In this document: piece by piece, positions 52,206 through 60,343 of the stretch
How positions within the stretch are numbered: the stretch's first letter is position 1
How the letters are laid out: each line of letters starts with the position of its first letter
Program-made: the position numbers and the translations under genes
Assembly: GCA_949283305.1 (NCBI GenBank)
Contig: CASDRU010000010.1
Span: forward strand, 62,001-126,000
DNA: 64,000 bases
From: an uncultured Spirochaetales bacterium
GTDB lineage: Bacteria > Spirochaetota > Spirochaetia > Sphaerochaetales > Sphaerochaetaceae
Direction of reading: 5' to 3'
The notes under the pieces: model-generated
The model's database searches: none
The model's input: only the letters and a program-made list of their open reading frames with translations
Told to the model about the DNA's origin: nothing

Positions 52206-54371
52206 ATGAGTGATGAACTGAAAAAGGGAAGGGTCACTATCCCGACAGATCTTGATGTTGTTCCAGAGACAATAGAAATTCTCAACAAGTGGGGAGCTGA
52301 TGCAATCAGAGACTGTGATGGAACAGATTTTCCTGCAGAGCTCAAGAGTGTGGATGCAAAGATCTACTCTACATATTATACTACAAGAAAGGACAACGAT
52401 TGGGCAAAGAAGAACCCTGATGAGATTCAGCAGATGTATCTCATGACACCTTTCTATTCATCTGATACAAATACTCTCAAAATAAATCTCATGAAGGGTC
52501 TTTATCCCGAGATGCTCAAAGTCAACAGCAAGGACAATAAGAGATGGTGGGAAGTAATTGACAGAACAACAGGAGAAGTTGTTTCTCCTTCTTCATGGTC
52601 ATACAGTGATGAAAGCGGGGAAATAGAGATAGAAGTAAAGCCGTTCCATGACTACACAGTCTCTTTCCTGGCTTTCATCATGTGGGATCCTGTTCATATG
52701 TACAATGCTGTTGTAAACGGCTGGAAAGGAGTTGAGCATCAGATTACATTTGATGTCAGACAGCCTAAGACGCATGAATACACGATGAAGAGGCTCAGAA
52801 AGTTCATTTCTGACCACCCGTATGTCAATGTCATCAGATATACGACATTCTTCCATCAGTTCACTCTTGTCTTCGATGAGCTTGCCAGAGAGAAATTCGT
52901 TGACTGGTATGGATACTCTGCAAGCGTATCCCCGTATATTCTTGAGAAGTTTGAGAAGGAAGTGGGGTATAAGTTCCGTCCTGAGTTCATAATAGATCAG
53001 GGTTATCATAACAACCAGTACAGGATCCCAAGCAAGGAGTACAAGGATTTCATGGCTTTCCAGACAAGAGAAGTCCGCGCTCTTGCAAAGGAAATGGTCG
53101 ATATCACGCATGAGTGCGGAAAAGAGGCTATGATGTTCCTTGGCGACCACTGGATTGGAATGGAGCCATGGCTGGATGGTTTTGAATCAGTCGGTCTTGA
53201 TGCAGTTGTCGGCAGTGTCGGAAACGGAAGCACGCTGCGCCTTATAAGTGACATTGAAGGAGTCAAATACACAGAAGGAAGATTCCTTCCGTATTTCTTC
53301 CCTGACACATTCCATGAAGGCGGGGATCCGGTTAAGGAAGCAAAGGTGAACTGGGTTACAGCAAGAAGGGCAATACTCAGAAAGCCTATAGACAGAATAG
53401 GATACGGCGGATATTTGAAGCTCGCCCTTGATTTCCCTCCGTTCATTGAATATGTGAAGAGCGTCTGCGATGAATTCAGGACACTTTATCAGAACATCAA
53501 GGGAACAACAGCATTCTGCATCAAGCGGGTTGCTGTGCTCAATTGCTGGGGCAAGGCAAGGAAGTGGGGTGCCCATATGGTGCATCATGCGCTTTATCAG
53601 AAGCAGAATTACAGCTATGCCGGAGTCATCGAGGCTCTCTCCGGAGCTCCTTTTGATGTGTCCTTCATCTCTTTTGATGACATCATCCGCGATGAGAAGC
53701 TTCTTGACAGCATCGATGTGATAATCAATGTAGGAGATGCTGACACAGCTCACACAGGCGGAGAGATGTGGTGCAATCCGACAGTTGTCGAACGTGTCAA
53801 AGCTTTCATCTATAACGGCGGAGGTTTCATCGGAATCGGAGAGCCTACAGGACATCAGAGCCAGGGCAAGTTCATTCAGCTGAAAAATGTTCTCGGAGTT
53901 GAGAAGGAAACCGGCTTTACTCTCAATTATGACAAGTATAACTGGCAGGAGCATAAAGATCACTTCATCCTTGAGGATGTGAAGAGTGATGTTGACTTTG
54001 GAGAAGGCAAGAAGAGCATGTACGCTCTTGAAGGAGCTGAAGTGCTGATTGAAAGGGACAAGGAAGTCCAGATGGCGGTCAACAGCTATGGAAAAGGCAG
54101 ATGTGTCTACATCAGCGGTCTTCCGTATTCTTTTGAGAACAACAGAATTCTTCATAGGGCAGTGCTCTGGTCGACGAACAGCGAGAGTGAGCTTAAAACA
54201 TGGTTCAGTTCAAACTACAATGTCGAGGTTCATGCATATGTCAAGAACAGGAAGTACTGTGTTGTAAACAACACATATGAAAAGCAGAGTACGAGAGTAT
54301 ACAGGGGAGACGGATCTACCTTTGATCTTGATCTTGATGCAAATGAAATCAAGTGGTACTCGATTGATTAG
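52206..54371 (+). CDS. lnpA: 1,3-beta-galactosyl-N-acetylhexosamine phosphorylase, GH112
   Basis: Cytosolic phosphorylase of 721 residues that cleaves galacto-N-biose or lacto-N-biose with phosphate to galactose-1-phosphate and N-acetylhexosamine. GRVTIPTDLDVVP, WGADAIRDCDGTDFP and the catalytic region GDHWIGMEPW match GH112. A central Rossmann-like domain and a C-terminal beta domain follow. It ends the importer operon, which suggests use of mucin O-glycan cores or milk oligosaccharides. The symbol follows the bifidobacterial gene. Confidence 0.92.
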   Translation: MSDELKKGRVTIPTDLDVVPETIEILNKWGADAIRDCDGTDFPAELKSVDAKIYSTYYTTRKDNDWAKKNPDEIQQMYLMTPFYSSDTNTLKINLMKGLYPEMLKVNSKDNKRWWEVIDRTTGEVVSPSSWSYSDESGEIEIEVKPFHDYTVSFLAFIMWDPVHMYNAVVNGWKGVEHQITFDVRQPKTHEYTMKRLRKFISDHPYVNVIRYTTFFHQFTLVFDELAREKFVDWYGYSASVSPYILEKFEKEVGYKFRPEFIIDQGYHNNQYRIPSKEYKDFMAFQTREVRALAKEMVDITHECGKEAMMFLGDHWIGMEPWLDGFESVGLDAVVGSVGNGSTLRLISDIEGVKYTEGRFLPYFFPDTFHEGGDPVKEAKVNWVTARRAILRKPIDRIGYGGYLKLALDFPPFIEYVKSVCDEFRTLYQNIKGTTAFCIKRVAVLNCWGKARKWGAHMVHHALYQKQNYSYAGVIEALSGAPFDVSFISFDDIIRDEKLLDSIDVIINVGDADTAHTGGEMWCNPTVVERVKAFIYNGGGFIGIGEPTGHQSQGKFIQLKNVLGVEKETGFTLNYDKYNWQEHKDHFILEDVKSDVDFGEGKKSMYALEGAEVLIERDKEVQMAVNSYGKGRCVYISGLPYSFENNRILHRAVLWSTNSESELKTWFSSNYNVEVHAYVKNRKYCVVNNTYEKQSTRVYRGDGSTFDLDLDANEIKWYSID

Positions 54372-54379
54372 CAAGACAA

Positions 54380-54412
54380 GCCTCTGGGCAAAGCGCTCAG
54401 AGGTTTATTTTT
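54380..54412 (+). terminator. Terminator after GH112 operon
   Basis: CCTCTG / CAGAGG stem then a T-rich run. It also ends the convergent macrodomain gene. Confidence 0.75.
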
Positions 54413-54921
54413 TCTACATACATAGAAAGTTCAGCTTCCATGTTTTCTGCCAGATTGATGAGTTCCTCATCAAACAGCACAATATATGCTTTCATATCAG
54501 AAGAGAGGCCTGCTGAGATCGTGCGTGCTGCAATGAGCAATGCTTCCTTTTTGGGATAGCCATATACGCCGGCAGAAATCAGGGGAAAGGCGATAGATTT
54601 AACATTCCTTTTCTTAGCTTCTTCAATGCATCTCTTGTAGCAGGATGTCAAAAGGGCCTCCTCATTATGTTTTCCCCCTCTCCAGACAGGTCCGACTGTG
54701 TGAATAATATATCTTGATAAGAGATTATATCCTGCTGTCACTTTAGCATCCCCTGTCTCGCAGCCGGAGAGAGCAATGCATTCTTTCAGCAGCTCTGGCC
54801 CAGCTGCCCTGTGTATCGCACCGTCAACACCTCCTCCGCCAAGAAGAGAATTGTTTGCTGCGTTGACAACAGCATCCACTTCCATTTTTGTAATATCTGC
54901 TTTAATTATCTCAAGACTCAT
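54397..54921 (-). CDS. Macrodomain protein, ADP-ribosyl hydrolase/O-acetyl-ADP-ribose deacetylase type
   Basis: Stand-alone macrodomain of 174 residues. ADITKMEVDAVVNAANNSLLGGGGVDGAIH at the start and ISAGVYGYPKKEALLIA form the ADP-ribose pocket. Homologues remove ADP-ribose or the acetyl group of O-acetyl-ADP-ribose. The gene is single, convergent on the GH112 gene, with an extended -10 promoter 6 nt from its ATG. Confidence 0.9.
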   Translation of the reverse strand: MSLEIIKADITKMEVDAVVNAANNSLLGGGGVDGAIHRAAGPELLKECIALSGCETGDAKVTAGYNLLSRYIIHTVGPVWRGGKHNEEALLTSCYKRCIEEAKKRNVKSIAFPLISAGVYGYPKKEALLIAARTISAGLSSDMKAYIVLFDEELINLAENMEAELSMYVEKINL

Positions 54922-54927
54922 ATTCTG

Positions 54928-54936
54928 ATTCTAGCA
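54928..54936 (-). promoter_or_regulatory. Extended -10 promoter of macrodomain gene, leaderless
   Basis: Read leftward, TGC-TAGAAT ends at 54928, 6 nt before the ATG at 54921. No convincing -35; the TGn extension is present. Confidence 0.6.
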
Positions 54937-54954
54937 CAGGGAAAACTGAAAGGA

Positions 54955-55160
54955 AGCGGAGAAGTATACTGACTGCTCCCACAGGCAAGCCTGTGGGGTT
55001 CAGGTGAATAGGCTTATACCATATCCGTGCATCATTTTCAGACTTTGGGACTAAGGCTGCCACCCAGAGCACCTAAACTGCCGGACAAGCACCGCACTCA
55101 GCACATTAGCGCCCGGCTTCTGCCCTCTCGAACAGGGAGAGACAGTCAGCTCCCCCATAT
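54955..55160 (-). ncRNA. Candidate guide (omega-like) RNA downstream of the TnpB-like gene
   Basis: The 200-bp non-coding stretch after the nuclease stop is more GC-rich than nearby gaps and full of self-complementarity on the nuclease strand. Elements include a CTCTC/GAGAG hairpin (55125-55141) and a GCCGG/CCGGC helix pairing 55080-55084 with 55113-55117. A perfect 9-bp hairpin CCCACAGGC/GCCTGTGGG lies at 54978-54997. CTGACTG (55143-55149) and CAGTCAG (54969-54975) could close the whole RNA. TnpB omega RNAs arise from exactly this place, but ends and function are inferred. Confidence 0.55.
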
Positions 55161-55167
55161 TGTTTTT

Positions 55168-56784
55168 TTACTTCAAGTTCTGTTTTTCTCCTCCTCGAGC
55201 TCTTATTCCGCTGTTAAGCACCTTCCTTCCTGAAAGCCTTATCCTCTCAATCTCTTCATCATGCATCCTTCTGATGCATGAGAAACTTTCATTGCACTTC
55301 ATGCCATCTATCATCATCTTACCATCACCATCCATGCATGCATTGTATAGAAGGAACGACGAATAGAGGTCCCGCTGCACCATCGTCCCATCTGAAAGGG
55401 TGAACATCCTCTCAGACAGCTTCCTTTTCTCATACTCTCCATTTGTGTGATCATATTGCGAAGCCCTGTAGTCATAAGGGACTTCAAAGTACTTTCCTCC
55501 GGTTGAAAGGAAAACTTCTTCCACATGTCTCTGAAAGTATCCGGGACAACGGTTCCTTATCGACTTGCCGAATCTCTTCTTCCTGCCTGTCTTCCCATTG
55601 ACTGCTGTCTCCTTTGTACGGAGCATCAGCTTCTTCGCATTCCTAGGCTCCGTTATGAAGACATCTCCAAGGCTCCTTATATGGTTTACATCCTCCCTTA
55701 TTGCCAGATGGCGGTTTATGGAGTTCTTTCTCTGAAGAGAGGAAAGTCCTTTTCTGTTCTCAATGTAGTTCTTTGAGAAGGTCCATTTCTTAAACCCTTT
55801 TCTTATTGTTCCATCCTCATTGAAATTCCGGGGATTCATCTCTCTTCTTGAGCGGTCAAGCTTCCTTAAGAGGATTCTCTCAATCCTTTCGCTCTTTGAG
55901 ATTGCATCGCCTCTTTCGGCAAGATTCCTGAGGCCGCACTCTTTATCAGAAGTATAGGCAATCGTCTGGGTGCCGATGTCGCAGCCGATTACACCCCTTT
56001 CATATTTGTGACGAGGGGAGCCATCCTTATTGAACTTTGACTTCGCCTTCCCTTCAATCGTGAGATGGATGAAGACTCTGAGCTTCCCTCTTATCTCCTC
56101 GCATTTTAGCGCGGCATAGCATGGACGGTATGTGTCAGAGATTTCCCCGGTCTTCGCATCACCCTCTTCTCTGTGAGCCAGATAATCGAGTACCGCATCA
56201 ACCTCATCCCTCTCGAACCTGTCCCTTATTATCGGGGAGAAGGTGATGCAATCACAGGATAGGACTAGACGGTTGGCAATGTTCTTCACTGTGATGATTC
56301 TCTCAATCTGCTTGGCCCTTAGGATGGGGAGATTACCTCTTCTTTGGAAATGGATTATTCGCCCATCCTCAAAGAGTACTTTCTCCACACCTCTCCAGAT
56401 GTCTTCGGCACGGGTGAGTGCGAACACGCTGGGAAGGCCGTATTTCTTTCCAATCGGAATCATGGCTTTCCTGAAGAAGTCCCAGCTCACGCCATATTCG
56501 GCCTGCATGGCCTTCATCTGTGATGAAAGATGGGACCTCATCGCCTTGTCATTGTTCTCAGAAGCCTTGCCGTAAAGCGTTTTCAGTTTCCTGTACCTTT
56601 TTGTCCTAAGAAGCTGGGAGATGCTGTTCTTCATCAATGCTGTAAGCTCGTTGCCGGCAAGGCGGAGACGGTCCGCCATGCCGAAGATGCTCCTCTTCGA
56701 CTTCTCATCCATATCAGCCTCAAGCACGAGGACATGCCTTGGGCTCTTCTTTCTTAAGGATTTCATGTCATCATCCAATGGCAC
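55168..56784 (-). CDS. TnpB-like RuvC nuclease lacking the zinc ribbon
   Basis: Up to 538 residues with a RuvC-type nuclease core like TnpB of IS200/IS605 elements. Putative catalytic residues are Asp about 269 in GVIGCDIGTQT, Glu about 379 in DVFITEPRNAKKL and Asp about 472 in VQRDLYSSFLLYN, with TnpB-like spacing. The zinc-ribbon CxxC pairs normally between the last two are absent: ASQYDHTNGEYEKRKLSER stands there instead. The N-terminal half is basic and helical. Start is uncertain among GTG 56784, TTG 56778 (7 nt after GGAGG) and ATG 56766. No TnpA transposase is nearby. A fallback reading is a transposase-like protein of the same fold. Confidence 0.72.
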   Translation of the reverse strand: MPLDDDMKSLRKKSPRHVLVLEADMDEKSKRSIFGMADRLRLAGNELTALMKNSISQLLRTKRYRKLKTLYGKASENNDKAMRSHLSSQMKAMQAEYGVSWDFFRKAMIPIGKKYGLPSVFALTRAEDIWRGVEKVLFEDGRIIHFQRRGNLPILRAKQIERIITVKNIANRLVLSCDCITFSPIIRDRFERDEVDAVLDYLAHREEGDAKTGEISDTYRPCYAALKCEEIRGKLRVFIHLTIEGKAKSKFNKDGSPRHKYERGVIGCDIGTQTIAYTSDKECGLRNLAERGDAISKSERIERILLRKLDRSRREMNPRNFNEDGTIRKGFKKWTFSKNYIENRKGLSSLQRKNSINRHLAIREDVNHIRSLGDVFITEPRNAKKLMLRTKETAVNGKTGRKKRFGKSIRNRCPGYFQRHVEEVFLSTGGKYFEVPYDYRASQYDHTNGEYEKRKLSERMFTLSDGTMVQRDLYSSFLLYNACMDGDGKMMIDGMKCNESFSCIRRMHDEEIERIRLSGRKVLNSGIRARGGEKQNLK

Positions 56785-56808
56785 ACCTCCTTGTTCTTCC
56801 TTGATTAC

Positions 56809-56817
56809 ATTATACCA
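56809..56817 (-). promoter_or_regulatory. Extended -10 promoter of the TnpB-like gene
   Basis: Read leftward, TGG-TATAAT is a perfect extended -10 about 25 nt before the GTG start; GGAGG lies in between. The stretch 56818-57035 beyond it has no gene I can recognise. Confidence 0.6.
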
Positions 56818-57035
56818 TATATCGTGATATTTTCATATAGCAGAATGAGATATTCTGATTATTCATGGCATTTCAGGTGCCGGCTGTGGCAGAACGGGAG
56901 GAAGGGACGGAAGTATGCATGTTAAGGTTTGTCCTACTTCTCCAATTCCATATTCTGTTGCTTACATCCCATATGCAACCATACGGGTTTTACGCAACTG
57001 GCTTATAACATGATTTTATGGCAGAGATTTTTTTT

Positions 57036-58250
57036 TCAGGTCCAGTCCTTCATCAAGAGGAAGTCCCGGATGTTCTTGTGTATTATTCCATTTCGGCTAA
57101 AGTCAAATTCGTCGAGCGAAACAACAAACTTTGGAAAGTTGTCGCGTATGGAATAAAAAGCGCCAAACTCCCTTTCAATAGTTTCCTCCGATGCAAGAAG
57201 GTAGGCTACCTGCACATAAAGCTTCTCTCCTCCTTTGCGGCATACAAAGTCAATTTCTTTGTTTCCATATTTTCCAACAGTTATTTTATATCCTCTTCTC
57301 AACAGTTCCATATAGACAATGTTTTCAAGGATAAGATTGATGTCCTTTGTGTTGCCTCCGAATACCGCTTCGCGGATACCGTGGTCTGCAATGTAGTACT
57401 TTTCGTTGGAAGCGAGAATCTGCTTGCCTTGAAGGTCCTCCCGCTTTACCTGATAGATCAGATAGGCATCGCAGCAGTATTTGATGTAGTTTAGAATTGT
57501 CTCTGGTGCTACTGTGCGTTTCTCGCTTTTCAGAAACTTTGTCAGAGATGTCGCTGAAAATGTTGTGCCGACATTTGACATGACATAGGCGATGATTCGC
57601 TCCAGCAAGTCCACATCCCTAATCTTGTTTCTTCTCACGATGTCTTTCAGCTGTACTGAGGTGAACAGGTCCTGGAGATACTGTTTTGACGGTTCCTCGG
57701 CAAAACGGAGATTGGCAAGGTAGGGCATGCCCCCGAACAAAAGATACTTCTGGAAAACATTTTGCATTATTTCATCAGGCGCACTCAGATAGTACAGCTC
57801 TGAAAACTCAGCAAAGGAGAATGGATATATTATAAATTCGACATAGCGCCCTCCCAGATAGGTTGAAAGCTCGCTGGACAGAAGCTTGGCATTCGATCCG
57901 CTGATATAGATGTCGCAGTCAAGAGAAATACGCAGGGAATTGATGCATTTTTCCCATTCTTTCACCTCTTGTATCTCATCAAAGAAGAGATAGACCTTGC
58001 CATCTATTGATTCAGCTCTTGCTGTAATCTCATCGTGCAAGGCTCTTGCAGTCTGCAAATGCGAATAACACAAATTTTCAAAATTAATTGAAATAAACTG
58101 AGATGGATTGACGCCAGAGTTTATGATTTCCTTTTTTATAAGTTCCATCATGACCGATTTTCCAGAGCGTCGGATACCAGTGATGACTTTAATCAAATCT
58201 GATCCGATGAAAGGGCGGATTCGGCTCATATACAGTTCGCGTTTAATCAT
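57036..58250 (-). CDS. DUF4143-type AAA ATPase
   Basis: ATPase of about 404 residues of the AAA/DUF4143 group common in anaerobes. Walker A GIRRSGKSVMM, Walker B VYLFFDEIQEV and ISGSNAKLLSSELSTYLGGRY make up the N-terminal ATPase. The C-terminal DUF4143 region ends with a nuclease-like EIDFVCRKGG motif. Function is unknown; frequent horizontal spread suggests an accessory role. The ATG at 58250 follows GGAG; 58280 is an earlier in-frame option. A -10 TATAAT lies at 58287-58292 on this strand. The gap 58293-58514 shows no convincing gene. Confidence 0.8.
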   Translation of the reverse strand: MIKRELYMSRIRPFIGSDLIKVITGIRRSGKSVMMELIKKEIINSGVNPSQFISINFENLCYSHLQTARALHDEITARAESIDGKVYLFFDEIQEVKEWEKCINSLRISLDCDIYISGSNAKLLSSELSTYLGGRYVEFIIYPFSFAEFSELYYLSAPDEIMQNVFQKYLLFGGMPYLANLRFAEEPSKQYLQDLFTSVQLKDIVRRNKIRDVDLLERIIAYVMSNVGTTFSATSLTKFLKSEKRTVAPETILNYIKYCCDAYLIYQVKREDLQGKQILASNEKYYIADHGIREAVFGGNTKDINLILENIVYMELLRRGYKITVGKYGNKEIDFVCRKGGEKLYVQVAYLLASEETIEREFGAFYSIRDNFPKFVVSLDEFDFSRNGIIHKNIRDFLLMKDWT

Positions 58251-58514
58251 GGAGTCAGCTCCTTGCAAGTAATTAATCATATCTCAATTATATCTGAAAA
58301 TCCAAGGAACAAAATAGAATTTATTCGATATAACTTATAAAAACTGTGGTAAAATACAATTTGTAGAGACCAGCTGAAAGAAAAGTGCATGTTTTTTGAA
58401 AATAGAATGGATTAATATGAAAGCTGTAAAAAAACGACAGAGCACTGAGGAAGATGAATAAGCCTCCTGCTCGGAAAAGATAAGGCGCATGAGGATCAGC
58501 TGTTTAGAAGAATG

Positions 58515-58600
58515 CGGAGACGGGGGGATTCGAACCCCCGTGCCCTTGCGGACAACTTGATTTCGAGTCAAGCTCGTTACGACCACTTCGATACGTCTCC
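58515..58600 (-). tRNA. tRNA-Ser (CGA)
   Basis: An 86-nt class II cloverleaf with anticodon CGA in the loop CTCGAAA, long variable arm and T arm CGGGG TTCGAAT CCCCC. The acceptor GGAGACG pairs with CGTCTCC; discriminator G. Last of a four-tRNA leftward cluster. Confidence 0.93.
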
Positions 58601-58635
58601 GTAAAAAAATATCCAGGCCATTCAGCCTGGATGAG

Positions 58636-58709
58636 CGAGACTAAGAGGATTCGAACCTCCGACCCTCAGTTCCGCAAACTGATGCTCTATCCAGCTGAGC
58701 TATAGTCTC
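58636..58709 (-). tRNA. tRNA-Arg (GCG)
   Basis: A 74-nt cloverleaf. The acceptor GAGACTA pairs with TAGTCTC, the anticodon stem TCAGT pairs with ACTGA, and the loop TTGCGGA gives anticodon GCG with T33 in place. The usual bacterial tRNA for CGU/CGC/CGA carries ACG, so GCG is unusual. Confidence 0.88.
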
Positions 58710-58723
58710 AAGAAATAAAAAAA

Positions 58724-58813
58724 CGGAAAGGGGGGGATTCGAACCCCCGGACCCGTGTTTGACAGGTCAACTCCTTAGCAGGGAGCCCGATTCGGCCTCT
58801 CTCGCACCTTTCC
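58724..58813 (-). tRNA. tRNA-Ser (GCT)
   Basis: A 90-nt class II cloverleaf with loop CTGCTAA, anticodon GCT, for AGC/AGU codons. The acceptor GGAAAGG pairs with CCTTTCC; discriminator G; long variable arm. Confidence 0.93.
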
Positions 58814-58825
58814 ATTTTTGTTTAG

Positions 58826-58910
58826 CGGAGAGAGAGGGATTCGAACCCCCGGTGAGTTTCCCCACAGCAGTTTTCAAGACTGCCACCATCGACCACTCGG
58901 ACATCTCTCC
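58826..58910 (-). tRNA. tRNA-Ser (TGA)
   Basis: An 85-nt class II cloverleaf with loop CTTGAAA, anticodon TGA. The acceptor GGAGAGA pairs with TCTCTCC; discriminator G. First gene of the leftward tRNA cluster. Confidence 0.93.
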
Positions 58911-58924
58911 TTGCAAGCTTTTTC

Positions 58925-58953
58925 ATAGTATGAAAGAGAGGAGCATTTGTCAA
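58925..58953 (-). promoter_or_regulatory. Promoter of the four-tRNA cluster
   Basis: Read leftward: TTGACA (58953-58948), a 17-bp spacer, TACTAT (58930-58925), 14 nt before tRNA-Ser (TGA). Confidence 0.8.
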
Positions 58954-58981
58954 GTACTGCACTCAAATACAGTTACTTCTC

Positions 58982-59010
58982 TTTAAAAGATGCTGGATTT
59001 TCCGTAGAAT
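58982..59010 (+). promoter_or_regulatory. Promoter of the M28 peptidase gene, leaderless
   Basis: TTTAAA (58982-58987), a 17-bp spacer, TAGAAT (59005-59010), exactly 7 nt before the ATG at 59018. It is back to back with the tRNA cluster promoter. Confidence 0.6.
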
Positions 59011-59017
59011 CATATGT

Positions 59018-60343
59018 ATGAAATTCAGATTCTCCCTGCCTTTTCTGAAAAAGAAAAGCAAGAGCATAGAGATAAAAAGTGAGAAGAAGGAAAGAGATGA
59101 GCTTAACAGCCATAATCTTGCCTTATATGCCCATTCTCTGATAGAGCGGCTTTCATCCGGCGGAGGCAGGAGAAGCTTTTCCAAAGAGTCCAGAAAGTGT
59201 GCGTCAAACATACTTTCCATCTTTGAGGAAAACGGAGTTGAAGGAAAGCTTGAAGAATTCAGCGCCTTTTCTTCTTTTGGCACTCTATGGATGAAGGTAT
59301 TTCCTGCTGTCCTTCCTCTGTCAATTCTCATTGGTGCAATCGGGCTTCCATACATCTCTTTTTTGATTCTTGTTCTCTGCGTTCTTTTGTCTTTTTCTGA
59401 TTTGAAAAGAAGATCTCCTCTTGTAAAAAAACTGTATAAAAGTGCAAAAGGTGCGAATGTAAGTGCGCAGATAGAGGCTTTGGAAGAAAAGGAGAAAAGG
59501 GTTGTCATCACAGCCCATCATGATTCTGCACGGATCATGAAGAGCGGGATGAAGAGAGATTTCATTGTGCTGCTGTCTTCTTTTGCTCTTGTTCTCCTTC
59601 TTTCCTTTTTCCAGATAGTAATCGAGATATTTTCTTCAAGTCTTCTTATGCCGAACATACCCCCGATTGTTTTTCTGATTTTGTACATAATTCTTCTTGT
59701 TCTTTCTTTCTATACTGCAAGATGCCTTTTCCCTTATACGGAAATGGTTTCTCCAGGATCTGGAGATAATCTTTCCGGTGTTGCAATTATTCTTGCTCTC
59801 TCCCGTTATTTCTCCAAAAACAGAACAGAGCATGTAGCTCTCACATTTGCATCCTTTGATGGGGAAGAAGAAGCGCAGCAGGGCTCTAAAGCCTTCTTTT
59901 CATCCTTTTCTGACAGGAACAGCTATGTCATAAACATTGATGGGATTTTCAAGAAAGAGAGTCTTGCTGTCCTGACAACGGATGGCTACGGATTTTATTC
60001 TCTTGATGAGGCTCTTGCAAGAAAGCTTGCAATGGCTGCAACTGCAATGGGATACAGGATGAAGAGCGGGAAAAGCAGTATTCTCACTGGATCAACAGAT
60101 GCATTGAGTGCTGCAGAAAATGCATTCAAGGCAGTGAGCCTGACTACAATTGCTGAGGGAAAAAGTGTTGCCCATAGTGAAAAGGATACTCCAGATGCGG
60201 TTGATAAAGAGGCCCTTGAAGAGGTGATAGCAATCCTGATCAAGTTCATAGAGAGTCTTGACAGGAAAAAGGAGAAAGCATTGAAAGAGGAGAGAAGGCT
60301 CTTTGATGAAAACAAGCGTTACCGTCTCAGTCCAGTAGACTGA
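59018..60343 (+). CDS. Membrane-embedded M28-family zinc aminopeptidase
   Basis: 441-residue M28-type metallopeptidase with hydrophobic segments at about 95-130 and 185-240. Metal ligands and catalytic Glu are visible in VVITAHHDSA, SGDNLSGVA, FDGEEEAQQGSKAF, INIDGIF and a final AHSEKDTPD. The TM hairpin inserted between the first His and the Asp suggests an enzyme anchored to the inner membrane. Substrate unknown. Its last 17 bases overlap the convergent yigZ-type gene. Confidence 0.82.
   Translation: MKFRFSLPFLKKKSKSIEIKSEKKERDELNSHNLALYAHSLIERLSSGGGRRSFSKESRKCASNILSIFEENGVEGKLEEFSAFSSFGTLWMKVFPAVLPLSILIGAIGLPYISFLILVLCVLLSFSDLKRRSPLVKKLYKSAKGANVSAQIEALEEKEKRVVITAHHDSARIMKSGMKRDFIVLLSSFALVLLLSFFQIVIEIFSSSLLMPNIPPIVFLILYIILLVLSFYTARCLFPYTEMVSPGSGDNLSGVAIILALSRYFSKNRTEHVALTFASFDGEEEAQQGSKAFFSSFSDRNSYVINIDGIFKKESLAVLTTDGYGFYSLDEALARKLAMAATAMGYRMKSGKSSILTGSTDALSAAENAFKAVSLTTIAEGKSVAHSEKDTPDAVDKEALEEVIAILIKFIESLDRKKEKALKEERRLFDENKRYRLSPVD

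Noticed and set aside
54978-54997. Perfect hairpin read as a simple terminator
   Set aside because: No T run follows on either strand, and it lies within the larger self-complementary region after the nuclease gene.
57018-57494. 158-codon plus-strand frame
   Set aside because: It is antisense to the DUF4143 ATPase and lacks a ribosome site.
58335-58586. Open frame across the tRNA-Ser (CGA) gene
   Set aside because: It runs through a clean tRNA cloverleaf; the protein-like frame is incidental.
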